This document shows positions 1 through 9,501 of a stretch of 18,210 nucleotides of DNA, one piece after another; the first letter of the stretch is position 1, and each line of letters starts with the position of its first letter. The position numbers and the translations under genes are program-made. The DNA comes from Entamoeba histolytica HM-1:IMSS (taxonomy: Eukaryota; Evosea; Mastigamoebida; Endamoebidae). The DNA lies in NCBI RefSeq assembly GCF_000208925.1, contig NW_001915154.1:1-18210 (forward strand). The letters run 5' to 3'. Below the pieces are notes generated by a model. The model was not told the origin of the DNA. It saw nothing but the letters and a program-made list of their open reading frames with translations, and ran no database searches.

Positions 1-257
1 AAGGTACTGCTGCTGATATTATCAAAATGTGTATGATTGAAATATTCAAGAAATTACATTCAAGTTGGGTAGGTGTTCAACTCTTATTAAATATTCATGA
101 TGAAATCGTTTTAGAAGTACCTGATCATTTACTTGATGAAGTTTGTGTTACATTAAAACATCTAATGGAACATATTGTCAAACTTGAAGTTCCTCTTGTA
201 GTTACTGTTGAAACGGGAAAGAAATGGGGTTCTCTTCATCCTTACAACTTGAATTAA
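1..257 (+). CDS. Family A DNA polymerase, C-terminal end (partial)
   Basis: This is the last 85 codons of a family A (Pol I/Pol theta-like) DNA polymerase. The reading frame is already open at base 3, so the gene begins left of the window and the first ATG at 27 is internal. The first residues read GTAADIIK, the O1-helix region typical of family A polymerases. NIHDEIVLEV at about 25-28 codons further on is motif C, whose HDE holds the second metal-binding aspartate of the palm. The end, KKWGSLHPYNLN, resembles the closing W-containing segment of bacterial Pol I and Pol theta. The enzyme extends DNA from a primer with dNTPs. Entamoeba mitosomes have no DNA, so a nuclear repair or translesion role is likely, but that is inference. 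Whether the missing part carries an exonuclease or helicase domain cannot be seen. Confidence 0.9.
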   Translation, partial: GTAADIIKMCMIEIFKKLHSSWVGVQLLLNIHDEIVLEVPDHLLDEVCVTLKHLMEHIVKLEVPLVVTVETGKKWGSLHPYNLN

Positions 258-289
258 TTCATTTATTATAAATGTTTATTTCATTTAAT

Positions 290-900
290 GCTTACTTGAA
301 AGTAAATACTCTTTTAACACTTTTGAATATAAAGTCTTTGTATCAATTCAACCAACCTAATAAATATCATCAATTCTATTCACTAATAACCATCACAATT
401 AATGTTATCATAATTAAAACCAGTTATAATAACATCAAATAAAAATGGTTATTAAGCATTTCAAAATAACTTCAATAATAATACCATTCATCACTGAATA
501 AAAACAAACATCATTGGTATCAGAAAACAAATATTTGAATTTTAAATAACCATTGAAGACTGATATATTCGTTCAAGAAAATACAATAAAAATACAACGG
601 ATATTTCACAAGAAAATTAACTAAAAGAAAGAGTATGTAATGTAAAAGACATAGAAAAAATCAAAAAAACTACAACAACAAATTGTTTCAATTCAATTGA
701 TATTTTGAAAGTAGTAATAAGAAACATCACTACAGGAATAATGCCTAAATATTCCATTGGAATAGAACATCACTAATTAACTTCAATAACATTAGAATAA
801 AAAGTCATATCGAAGGTACAAAGAAGTTTTATCAATGACAATAGATGAAATGTAAATAATGAGTAAATTTCAAAACTAATTAATGGAAACTAGGGACAAA
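290..900 (+). pseudogene. Relic of a BspA-like leucine-rich-repeat protein gene
   Basis: No open frame survives, but short stretches in shifting frames read like BspA-type LRR units of Entamoeba surface proteins. Examples are SLITITINVIIIKTS from about 380, ITSIIIPFITE from about 466, NCFNSIDILKVVIRNITTGI from about 681, and SIGIEHH-stop-LTSITLE from about 756. The T/V position of the last two units lies at 711 and 780, exactly 69 bases apart, which is the 23-residue step of this repeat family. Several in-frame TAA codons and frame changes show it is dead. BspA-like proteins form a large Entamoeba family and are partly surface-exposed. The borders are approximate and the alternative is chance resemblance in AT-rich DNA; the exact repeat step argues against chance. 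Confidence 0.5.
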
Positions 901-2020
901 AACATGTTAGAATAAATTACAAAGTATTGTAGTGATTAAAAAGAAAAATAATTTATTATATAATATTTAGCAACAACAGTAATACCATTTTATTCTTCCA
1001 TTTGTTATAATTATCATTTATGTATAACTTCACTATTAACTTGAGATTAATTCTATTTAACTAAAGTTATTTGTACTAATATTTTCTAAAAGATTATTTT
1101 TGGTTTTTATGAAATAAATACTTTTTATTCTAAAATAAACACTTATTTATTTATGGTTTTAATTTATAGTTTTATAGATTCTTCATTTATTTAATCGTTT
1201 TAATTATTTAGTATATCTATTGGGTTGTGTTAGTTTATTATTTATTTTGTTAAACACATGACTGAGTATGTATTTTGTTCATTTTGTCATCAGCTTGGAT
1301 ATTATTTGTTTATCATTCGATTTAAATAAAATAATAAGGTGTTGTGTTATAATTATAGTTAAGATGGATATAATTCATGACTATCACCTTATTTACACCT
1401 AATAATTATATCACATAAATATGAAATAAACTTTTTTATTTATTCTTGATGATTAATTTCATTGTTAGAATGTGTCAATAACTTAAAATGAATTAAGTGA
1501 CTTAAATTTTTGTAAATTTTATTGTGTTTTTGTTTATTTTATTCATTAATGGTAGATTAATTAAGACTATATTTTGTCATATCAACTTCTTTTAATATTT
1601 TAATACATACTTTCTATAATTACTTATTTTGTAAATATTTGATTTAAAAATATGTTTGTAATATTTTTTATATTGTTTCTTTTTTTATTTTCGTACACTA
1701 TTCTCATTTTTATTGAAATTTTTATGTAATTTATCTTCATTCTTCATCACGTTACTCTTTTTGGTTATTATTGCATATTCTATTATTGATAAGTTATTTT
1801 TATTTCATTCAATTACACAACATTACTTTATATTAACACCATTTTTATATACTTTTTGTTAAAAATAAAATATACAAAAACAAAAAATAGTAAAAACACT
1901 TATTAAATAAAATGAAATAACATTTGTTTAAAGTAGAATAATAATAAAAATAATATGTGACTTGGTGTGTTAATAATGTGTATTTAACTATTTAAACATT
2001 CCATATTTTGAACTTACATT
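901..2020. other. AT-rich gene-free stretch
   Basis: No open frame or convincing coding relic was seen on either strand. The stretch is mostly T-rich on the + strand from about 1080 to 1860. It contains one pair of inverted repeats, described separately at 1333-1415. No tRNA or known small RNA was recognised by eye. Confidence 0.5.
1333..1415. repeat. Nested inverted repeats
   Basis: AATAAGGTG at 1333-1341 is matched by its exact complement CACCTTATT at 1385-1393. An overlapping second arm, TGTGTTATAATTAT at about 1344-1357, is matched with one mismatch by ATAATTATATCACA at about 1401-1414. The two pairs interleave and cannot form at the same time, so they could make alternative hairpins. 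In a quarter-GC region such repeats can arise by chance. No function can be assigned. Confidence 0.35.
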
Positions 2021-2023
2021 TAA

Positions 2024-2799
2024 ATTAAAATAGAGGAATTAATAAACAAAAACAAGCAATTAATTAAAGAAGGAATAGAATCAATTACAAATACTCAACA
2101 ATCAATTGATGATACTACTAAGAATTATCAATATTATTTATGAAATATTAAAAAGATGCAGATACAAGAAGAGAAGAAGCAAAGAATGAAAGGAAATAAA
2201 GTAATTAAACAAATAGAAGAATGGACAGAAAAAGAAGAATATCAAATATACTATTTGATTCAGATATTGATAATTGGAATGTTAATACATCAGTATTTAA
2301 ACAAAAAAATATGGAAGAAAGAACATATAATAATTATTAATATTGAAGATGAAAAATGAAATAAATTTTGAGGATATGTTAATGAGAAAATTGATAAAGT
2401 TGATTAAATGATTCAAAAACATTTTTATTATCAATAGAATCAAATGGAAAAATGAAAGGAGTGATGAAATTTGATAATAAATACACACAATATGCATTTT
2501 ATTTAGATAATTGATCAAATAATTATTTGTTTGGATTTGGATATGGTGGTATTCATGTTTGTAAAGAAAATAAATATTGTTTATAATGTTAACAATATTC
2601 ATTTAAATATAAGAATATCAAATGCACTTTGTTGAAAACAATATATAAATCTTTTCACTCAGAAATTAATCATTGTAATTGAAATGAAAATAATCAATAT
2701 TGATTAAATGAAAATAAACTAAAAAGAATAGAAAAACAAATCAATGAAGAATATGAACAACCATTTTGTTCATCTTCAATGAATGAAGTGTTAAAATAA
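2024..2799 (+). pseudogene. TLDc-domain protein pseudogene
   Basis: A broken copy of an Entamoeba TLDc protein: a coiled-coil N-terminal segment followed by a TLDc domain. The coiled-coil part reads EELINKNKQLIKEGIE from 2033, ending at a TGA near 2141. From about 2218 the domain begins with EEWTEKEEYQI, then shifts frame to LFDSDIDNWNVNTSVFKQK (from 2251), shifts back to KEHIIIINIEDEK and GYVNEKIDKVD (to about 2405), and shifts again to NDSKTFLLSIESNGKMKGVM and QYAFYLDN onwards. That last frame runs to TAA at 2797-2799 but is interrupted by several stops, including TGA at 2512-2514. TGA codons at 2357-2359 and 2369-2371 break the middle part. TLDc domains are linked to oxidative-stress response and V-ATPase regulation elsewhere; this copy cannot make an intact protein. 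The start is not identifiable. Confidence 0.8.
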
Positions 2800-4299
2800 A
2801 AATTGGCATAATTCGTTGTTAATTTGTTTTATTAAATAAAAAGAAAATAAATATTGTGTATTATCTCATAATTAAATTAAACAATTCAATAATTATTCTT
2901 AAATTAACTTGTTTTTATTCTAATTTTCATTTTTATACCAATTTAAAATATAAAAGTATCAAATTGTTGAATAAAAGCATTAACACATAATATTCTATTA
3001 ATAATGTATTTCTTTTTCATCATATTTATTAATATTTCATTAAAAGCTAATGATTATTCAAACGAACTTGTGTTATTAAAGTATTTACAGAATGGTTCAT
3101 AATAATCAAATAAAAAAATGAATATATTTATAGAATTAATACACTAACAAATTCTATCATATAAATGATTCATTAAATTTATTGAATAATCATTTGTACT
3201 ATTATATTAATATCATAGTATAATAAAAATATGTTATTCATATATACAAGTATTAAAATATTGATACTACTTTTTACTCATAATACATATTATTTTTATT
3301 GTTCATTAATACTTTTTATTATTTAATTATTAGTTTTTCTTTGAAATTATTAGCTTCTAACATGAAAATTATTACAATAAATATTATTGATATTGCAATT
3401 TGTTTTATCTATAGAATGATAATCTTATGTTGTTTTATATGTTTCATTGAAAGAATATAAGTTAAATAATGTATATTTCATAGTCAAACAATTATTTTTG
3501 TATGTATCACTTTCATTATGTATCATCATCAACACATAAATAAGAATCAAAATAATTCATACTAAACAGTGTACATTCATTTATTATTGTGATGTTACTA
3601 AAGAATTGAAATTGAAAAAGTATATATGTTTGAAGCAAAAGTAATACATAAAATTCTTTGTTTACTAAAGTATTATAACGTAAAATACAATGATTTAACG
3701 AAATAATTATCATCATATATAAATTAGAGTATTTTTTAATGAAAATAAATGAACTATATCAAATAATATTATCTATCAATAAACATAATTCTCACTAACA
3801 AAGATATTTCAAATATTCAATATCTCTATCACTGAAAATTATAAACATCAGATAGACTAATACATTCTTCTCGGATTATTCAAATTCAATATAAAATAAG
3901 TGTATTAATGTTTATTTTTTTTTTTATTTATTTAAATAATACAATTTTAGATATTCAATAAAAGAGTAAATTAATGATGTAAGTCATTCGTTCTTTTATA
4001 TTTTTTTTTCTGTGAGTTTTTAGGTTTTGTTATGTTTATTCTTGAATGAATAAAATTAGTTGTAGGTTTACTTCCAATTCAAGCAAAACTTTTGAATCAC
4101 TTCATTTATTGAATGTTTTTTTAATGAGTATCTAAATAAAATAAATGTAGTGATTGTCTGCATATTTATTGGACTAAAATAAAAACAGAGATGTTTCTTT
4201 GTAAGAATATCTTTTGAGTATTTATTCCTTATTCCTTATCATTTTCATTTCAGTATATCTCTAAAATGAGAGTGTATATCGAAATAAAAACAGTTGGAT
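2800..4299. other. AT-rich gene-free stretch
   Basis: No supported gene. A 66-codon open frame exists on the - strand at 3516-3716, rich in Leu, Ile, Phe and Asn; nothing in it could be matched to a family and it is treated as unproven. Oligo-T runs occur near 3918 and 4002. Some pieces may be older gene relics that have decayed beyond recognition. Confidence 0.45.
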
Positions 4300-5690
4300 T
4301 TGTTTATATAGATATTCTATTTTATACACTCAAAATGAATAGACAATCATATTATACAACGCATATATTCTTTTTAATACCCACTTCAGCAAAAAGAAAA
4401 TTAATAAACCAATTATCACAATGTAATATTATTTTATTGAGTTGGTACTATCTTTCACAAACTTCAAACAACATCAGTAACTGTCGTTTGAATAATTCAA
4501 CATAGACATGTCAGAAATTAATTGAACATTCCAACGAATGAACTAATGTTCAAAACAAAATATATTTGTTATATTCACCTAAGTGCCATATTCTCAATTT
4601 AATATGCATCATAATATATACCAAATACTCCTGAATTAATGCCAGAATTTCTCTTAGTTTTTTTAGTTAAACGAATTGAGATATGTTCAATAGATTGATT
4701 GATAATTGGGATAGCTAATAAATTGCATCAACCACTAACCCAATACAACCGTGCCAATTGTGAGAAATTTTCTTAAATCAACTGGCACAAGAAATAAAAA
4801 TGTCTCTGTGTTATTTCCATTTTTATCAAACAATCATTTCTATGCAATCACCTCAGTTGCAAGTAATGTTATTTGAATTGAAAGAAGTCTTGATATACAC
4901 CATTTAGTAAAATAGTTAAATTGCTCTTTGTTAACTTTATAGTAACAACTGTCATACATTTAGTAAATGAATCATCCCAAAACAGATTGAATTGAATAAG
5001 AATTTTTGAAATAACTACAGTCGTGTCTTAAAACATTTTTTTGTATATTTTCCTTAATCGTTTATCTTTAATGATCAGATGGTAAACACCATTTACATCC
5101 AATGACTTTATGGATTATTTCAATGGAATATATTTTGTCTTTTTCATTATTGAAGAGGATTAACAATGGTTGTGCAAAAAGAACCACAGAAGTAAATTTT
5201 TTTCCAATGATATTGACAAATGACAAAAAAGTTTATTTATTGTATTTAAAAAAAGTATTTAAGATACATTGACAATGCACTTTTAATCATGGAATTAAAT
5301 GTGGTGAGTTTTTGTAATTTTCACCAGACAATTTTTATGTCATGAAGTTAAGAATGTGTGAAGTTAATTCCAATGAATATTTCTTCATAATATCAACTTT
5401 CACTGATGTGCTGTTTGTTATAGTATTGACAATTCATAACCAATACAATAAGGACATCTTTTTATCAATTGCTCACATTATTCTTCTCCATGCTCAAGTT
5501 TATCCAACATAGCAAATGAACATTAATTCACGTCTACTTCAAATATTATTTCATTAGACAATAGTTCAATTTAAATTATATAATTCAATTATTTGGTCTT
5601 GTATATTTTATTCACAAAAAAATGATTTTTGAGCATTATACATAAGTATTTTGAAATTTCACTTCTCAAAAATAAAAATGATACAATAAC
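4300..5690 (-). pseudogene. Degraded protein-coding relic, family not identified
   Basis: The complement strand has a series of protein-like blocks in changing frames separated by stops, in the order of a single decayed gene read from about 5690 down to 4300. Blocks include AMLDKLEHGEE, then CEQLIKRCPYCIGYELSIL near 5400-5490 with a CPYC knuckle; a piece ending KVIGCKWCLPSDH near 5080; a 39-codon open piece at 4840-4959 starting MYDSCYYKVNKEQFNYFTKW and continuing past stops into FLFLVPVDLRKFLTIGTVVL near 4750; AIPIINQSIEHISIRLTKKT near 4660-4720; and ILHCDNWFINFLFAEVGI near 4390-4450. GC and codon texture are richer than the flanks. The cysteine pairs and the DNWF block would fit a transposase-like protein, but no family was recognised. 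Confidence 0.5.
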
Positions 5691-6524
5691 TTAAACAGAG
5701 AGTTAAATATGCATGACAATGTAAGTTATAATAAAATAATCAAAATGTATCTCCTTTATAATAACAAGTCTCACTAATTTTTACTATAGAATTAGTCAAA
5801 TAATAACAACTAACATAACAATAAAACTTTATTATAACCAAGTTCATTGTATTTGTCATTTAGTTAAAATCATAATAATTATTTCATTCCAACAACTGTG
5901 AATATAACAGGTAGATTAAAGAATTCTATCACATACTACAAAAGATGGAATAATAAAGTTGGATAATGACAATAATTGAATATAATTAAATCAAAATATA
6001 ACATAATAATACCAATTTTAAAAATAAAAAAGACTTATAAAAATTCAATTAGAATAAGCAATCAAAATATTCGTGACGTTACCAATAAATGTATTTAATT
6101 CTAAATAATCCTATCAACATTAAATACATTGAAACTAACTTTTATTTCATTAAAATATTAAGAGTTTGAATAACCCATACCACTAAATATTTAATGAATC
6201 AAAAGTAAAATTTAAATGATGAAAAAGAATAAATACATTCTTTCTTATCTTAAAAATAAACTCTCTTAAATATTTTTCTCTGCTTATTAAATAATCATTT
6301 AACACTCATAAAATTTAAGCTTCCAAGTCCAAATAAACTCTTTTTTGTAGTAAAGAGTTAAATTATTACATAAAAAAAGGAATTGTAACACACACTAAAA
6401 TAATGAAAATAAGAATAACTTCCCACCTAATACAAGTCATAACCTTTAACAGTTCAGAAAATGAATGTGAAATACTTAAAATTTAAAAAACCAAAATAAT
6501 TTATTTAACGCTAATTAGGAAATG
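5691..6524. other. AT-rich gene-free stretch downstream of XPB
   Basis: No open frame or convincing coding relic. It includes the presumed 3' flank of the helicase gene that ends at 6525 on the - strand. Nothing else was recognised. Confidence 0.5.
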
Positions 6525-8471
6525 TTATGTTTTCTTTTTTGTCTTTTTCACAACTTCTTTAACACCTTTCTCATCTTTCTTTTTAAGCATTTCAGTTACA
6601 TAATTAATGTCCTTTCCCTCTTTAGCAGGGTCTTCCTTTCGAAGTGGTTTAATCACAGCTGAATCAATAACTTTAAAAGTATATCCATTTTGTCTCATAA
6701 CCCGTTGTCTTCTTTGAGAGAAATACATTTCTCTTGTATCTTTGGATGTTAATGTATAGAAATAAGCACTATTTGTTCCATCCTTTGCTCTTAAAATTCT
6801 TCCTAATCGTTGAGCCTCTTGTCTTCGTGATCCTGAACTTGATGAAAGTTGAATAGCTACTGAAGCATCAGGAAGATCTAATCCAACATCTCCAATCTTG
6901 GAACAAAAAATAACACTAATTTCATCTCTTCTGAATTGGTCTAATAAATTTCTTCTATGCTCTTCAGAAGTGTTACCATCCATGTAACATTTTTGTAATT
7001 TTAATTTTTCTTTATAAAATCCAGCTGGTTTTAACTCATTACAAAAGATGATAATTTTATCACCATGTGCCTTGTGTTGTTCTAATAAGTATTTACATGC
7101 ATCTATTTTATTTGGGTTGAGTTGTGCTAAACATTGTTTAAGTTTACTATCGTCTGCCTCAACATAAGCAGAGTAATATGTTTTTGTCATAGGACAAATC
7201 ACCTCAAAACATTTAGCATTTGCAATATAACCTTGTTTTGCAAGTTCTTGCCATGACGCTTCATACAACATTGGACCAATCATAAATTCTAAATCACGAA
7301 TTCTATCATCTTCACGAATTAATGTAGCAGTTAATCCTAATTTACATTGAGCTTTAATTTTACATACAAATTTTTCAATATTATCTGTTGTAGAACCATG
7401 GACTTCATCAAATATAATAAATCCCCATTCTCTCTTTAACAAATCATCAATAATTCTTTGACCAGCATATTCTCTTTCTCCAGTATGTGAAAGCATTGAA
7501 TATGAAGTAATTAATACACATGCATCATCCCCAAGTTGTTCTTTTTTACTAGAAACACATAACTTAATTGCATCAGGTTTAATTGTTGACCATTTTAAAA
7601 ACTCTTCTTTCCATTGAAAAACACTTTGAGTTGTATGAGTTAAAACAATAGTAGACCGTTTAATTTTTGAGCATGCAGCAATAGCTGTTAAGGTTTTTCC
7701 TGCACCACAAGGCAACACAACAATTCCACTTCGTGCCATTTCATTATCAAATATTTGTTGTAAAGCTCTTTCTTGATGAGGACGTAAACAATCTTTTCTT
7801 AATTGAATAGGAAGTTCTTTTTGTTTATCTCTTAAAAAGTGATATTCCTCATATACTCTAACTTTTTTCTTTTTACATTTTTTCTTTAGTTTAAATACTG
7901 ATGTTTGTTTTACTTCAATAATAAATACATGATGGTCTAAATCAAGTTCTCGGTATAACTCATCACTCTCTTTTACTTCACGTGCTGATCCTTCATAAAA
8001 TTGTTTAAAATTTTCTTCCATAACTTTTTTCATTTGTTCTTGACTTTCAGCTTGAAGATAGTATTTTCCATTGATTAAAACCAATCGAAAATTTTGTTTC
8101 TTTTCTCCAGCTTGTCTGATTTGACTTTTAACATTATCAGGAAGATAATTTTTTGAGTATTTTTCTAATGTTGAAATCATTGCTTCAGGTGTTGATCCAA
8201 ATGAAAATGCAGTCATGATGCTTGTTGGTGTAAGTTGATATTCGTGCATGTGTTCCATTCTACTTTTGACTTGAGCTACTCTTGAAAGATAATCACTGAC
8301 TTCTTTAAACATGTCATTAGATGTTTCAACTACTATTCGTAAATTGGAACTAACCCACATTGGTAATTCAGGATGATTTGGTTTCAATCTCATATCATAA
8401 TCAGTTGATTCTTTCATATCTTCAAGAGAGTCATCACTTGAATCATCACTCGTATCTCTCTTTTTGTGCAT
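6525..8471 (-). CDS. XPB: XPB/ERCC3 (Rad25) DNA helicase of TFIIH
   Basis: This is the XPB subunit of TFIIH, an ATP-driven 3'-5' DNA translocase that opens promoters for RNA polymerase II and opens DNA at damage sites in nucleotide excision repair. It is nuclear. The 648-residue protein has an acidic, Ser/Asp-rich start, an N-terminal XPB domain (about 35-190), and two helicase lobes. Lobe 1 carries Walker A PCGAGKT (254-260), the diagnostic DEVH box (355-358), motif III TAT (381-383) and the XPB-specific RED motif (386-388). Lobe 2 carries motif VI QRLGRILR (554-561). The tail is Lys-rich and could act as a nuclear localisation signal. Human XPB has about 780 residues, so this form is shorter, mainly at the ends. 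An in-frame ATG at 8516 would add 15 hydrophobic residues unlike any XPB start; the ATG at 8471 is preferred. It is divergent from the kinase at 8565. Confidence 0.95.
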   Translation of the reverse strand: MHKKRDTSDDSSDDSLEDMKESTDYDMRLKPNHPELPMWVSSNLRIVVETSNDMFKEVSDYLSRVAQVKSRMEHMHEYQLTPTSIMTAFSFGSTPEAMISTLEKYSKNYLPDNVKSQIRQAGEKKQNFRLVLINGKYYLQAESQEQMKKVMEENFKQFYEGSAREVKESDELYRELDLDHHVFIIEVKQTSVFKLKKKCKKKKVRVYEEYHFLRDKQKELPIQLRKDCLRPHQERALQQIFDNEMARSGIVVLPCGAGKTLTAIAACSKIKRSTIVLTHTTQSVFQWKEEFLKWSTIKPDAIKLCVSSKKEQLGDDACVLITSYSMLSHTGEREYAGQRIIDDLLKREWGFIIFDEVHGSTTDNIEKFVCKIKAQCKLGLTATLIREDDRIRDLEFMIGPMLYEASWQELAKQGYIANAKCFEVICPMTKTYYSAYVEADDSKLKQCLAQLNPNKIDACKYLLEQHKAHGDKIIIFCNELKPAGFYKEKLKLQKCYMDGNTSEEHRRNLLDQFRRDEISVIFCSKIGDVGLDLPDASVAIQLSSSSGSRRQEAQRLGRILRAKDGTNSAYFYTLTSKDTREMYFSQRRQRVMRQNGYTFKVIDSAVIKPLRKEDPAKEGKDINYVTEMLKKKDEKGVKEVVKKTKKKT

Positions 8472-8564
8472 ATAAAATGAAATTAATAAGATGAAGTTTC
8501 TAATGAATAAAAGCAAAAAAAAACAACTTAAAAATCAAATCTGAGTTGTTTAATTTCTACTTCA
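8472..8564. promoter_or_regulatory. Short divergent promoter region (XPB / TKL kinase)
   Basis: Only 93 bases separate the two start codons, so both promoters must lie here or inside the genes. On the - strand, AAACTTCATC lies some 30 bases before the XPB ATG and loosely resembles the AAAAATTCA initiator of Entamoeba. No convincing GTATTTAAA-type TATA element was found. Very short 5' leaders are normal in Entamoeba. Confidence 0.4.
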
Positions 8565-9448
8565 ATGATGACTAATCCAAATACACTTATATGCACATCA
8601 CATGATTATACCATTGGTTGTTTGTTAGGACAAGGTGCTTATGGTCAAGTCTTTAAAGGAACATTTCGAAAAAAAGTTGTTGCTATTAAAGAAATGATGT
8701 TTGACAGAAATTATCAATATGAATATAATTGTTTTAAGAGAGAAATCGAGCTATTAAAAATATTAAATCATCCAAATATTGTTGAAACACTTGGTATTGT
8801 TGATGAACCAAAAAGTCTTGTATTAATTATGGAGTATGTTCCATTTGGTTCATTAAGAGAATTAATCAAAAATCAAGAATTAAAAAAAGAAATGAGAATT
8901 CGTGTATGTTATGATATTAGTATTGCACTTTCATATCTTCATCATCTTAATATTATTCATCGTGATATTAAAAGCGGAAATGTATTATTGACAACAAAAA
9001 AAGAATATAAATCAGGTATTGTTGCTAAATTATGTGATTTTGAATCAAGTTGTTATGAAAAAGATTCTATTGTTGATAAGAAAATTGGTACACCAATTTA
9101 TATGCCACCAGAACAATGGAATTCGAAGAGATTAACAAAAGAAAGTGATATTTATTCATTTGGAATATTATGTTATGAATGTATTGATAATCATCTTCCA
9201 TATGATACTCTTGAATTTTCAAATGAATGGAATATAGCAATGTTTGTATGTCAAAATAAAAGACTTCCAAAACCAAAAGAGTGTGATGAATATTTTTGGA
9301 AAATTATTACAGGATGTTGGTGTAATGAACCGTCTCAACGAATAAGTTTGTTATATTTGTTAATATAAATTAAGAATAATAGTGAGAAAAAGTTATTTAT
9401 AGTACAGGGATTAATGAAATAATAAAACGATTAAAGAAAGTGATTTAA
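8565..9448 (+). CDS. TKL-type protein kinase with DFE in place of DFG (two exons)
   Basis: A single-domain kinase of tyrosine-kinase-like type, 273 residues after splicing 8565-9345 to 9408-9448. Visible motifs: Gly loop GQGAYGQVF (22-30), VAIK with Lys42, alpha-C Glu60, HRDIKSGN (132-139) with catalytic Asp134, GTPIYMPPE (175-183), SDIYSFGI (194-201) and Arg259. The magnesium-binding motif reads DFE (158-160) instead of DFG; the Asp is kept, so activity is possible but activation-loop movement may differ. Without splicing the frame ends SLLYLLI at 9368. With the intron at 9346-9407 the end becomes PSQRIRINEIIKRLKKVI, which fits a kinase C-terminal helix far better. There is no signal peptide or membrane segment, so it is likely cytosolic. 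Two ATGs in a row (8565, 8568) are possible starts. Its end faces the 5-phosphatase end at 9502, 53 bases away. Confidence 0.88.
9346..9407 (+). other. Intron in the TKL kinase gene (62 bases)
   Basis: The 5' end GTTTGT matches the Entamoeba donor consensus. The chosen 3' end is TACAG at 9403-9407. TAG acceptors at 9380-9382 and 9400-9402 also exist, but they give short, unlike-kinase ends. Splicing to CAG keeps phase (A joined to GG, giving Arg) and yields a plausible C-terminal helix. A CAG acceptor is less usual than TAG in this genus, which lowers certainty. Confidence 0.6.
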
Positions 9449-9501
9449 GATTGATTAATTATGTAAATGAAAAGGTAATTAACAGAGACTTTATTAATGA
9501 A

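Noticed and set aside
2297..2602. 101-codon - strand frame over the TLDc relic
   Set aside because: It consists of Ile/Asn/Leu/Phe runs antisense to the recognisable TLDc blocks and is a shadow.
3516..3716. 66-codon open frame on the - strand
   Set aside because: Length is near chance for this composition, residue use is Leu/Ile/Asn-heavy and there is no family signature, so it is not called as a gene.
4390..4450. piggyBac-like DNWF motif in the - strand relic
   Set aside because: One short block with a stop nearby is not enough. The other expected piggyBac motifs were not seen, so the relic is left unassigned.
4266..4505. 79-codon open frame on the + strand
   Set aside because: The opposite strand carries the more protein-like blocks of the unidentified relic. 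This frame is probably its shadow.
8472..8516. Extra 15 N-terminal residues on XPB from an upstream ATG
   Set aside because: The added residues are hydrophobic and unlike XPB N-termini. They would also use almost half of the 93-base divergent promoter. The ATG at 8471, followed by an acidic stretch, fits better.
9067..9276. 69-codon - strand frame inside the TKL kinase
   Set aside because: It is antisense to conserved kinase motifs and is a shadow.
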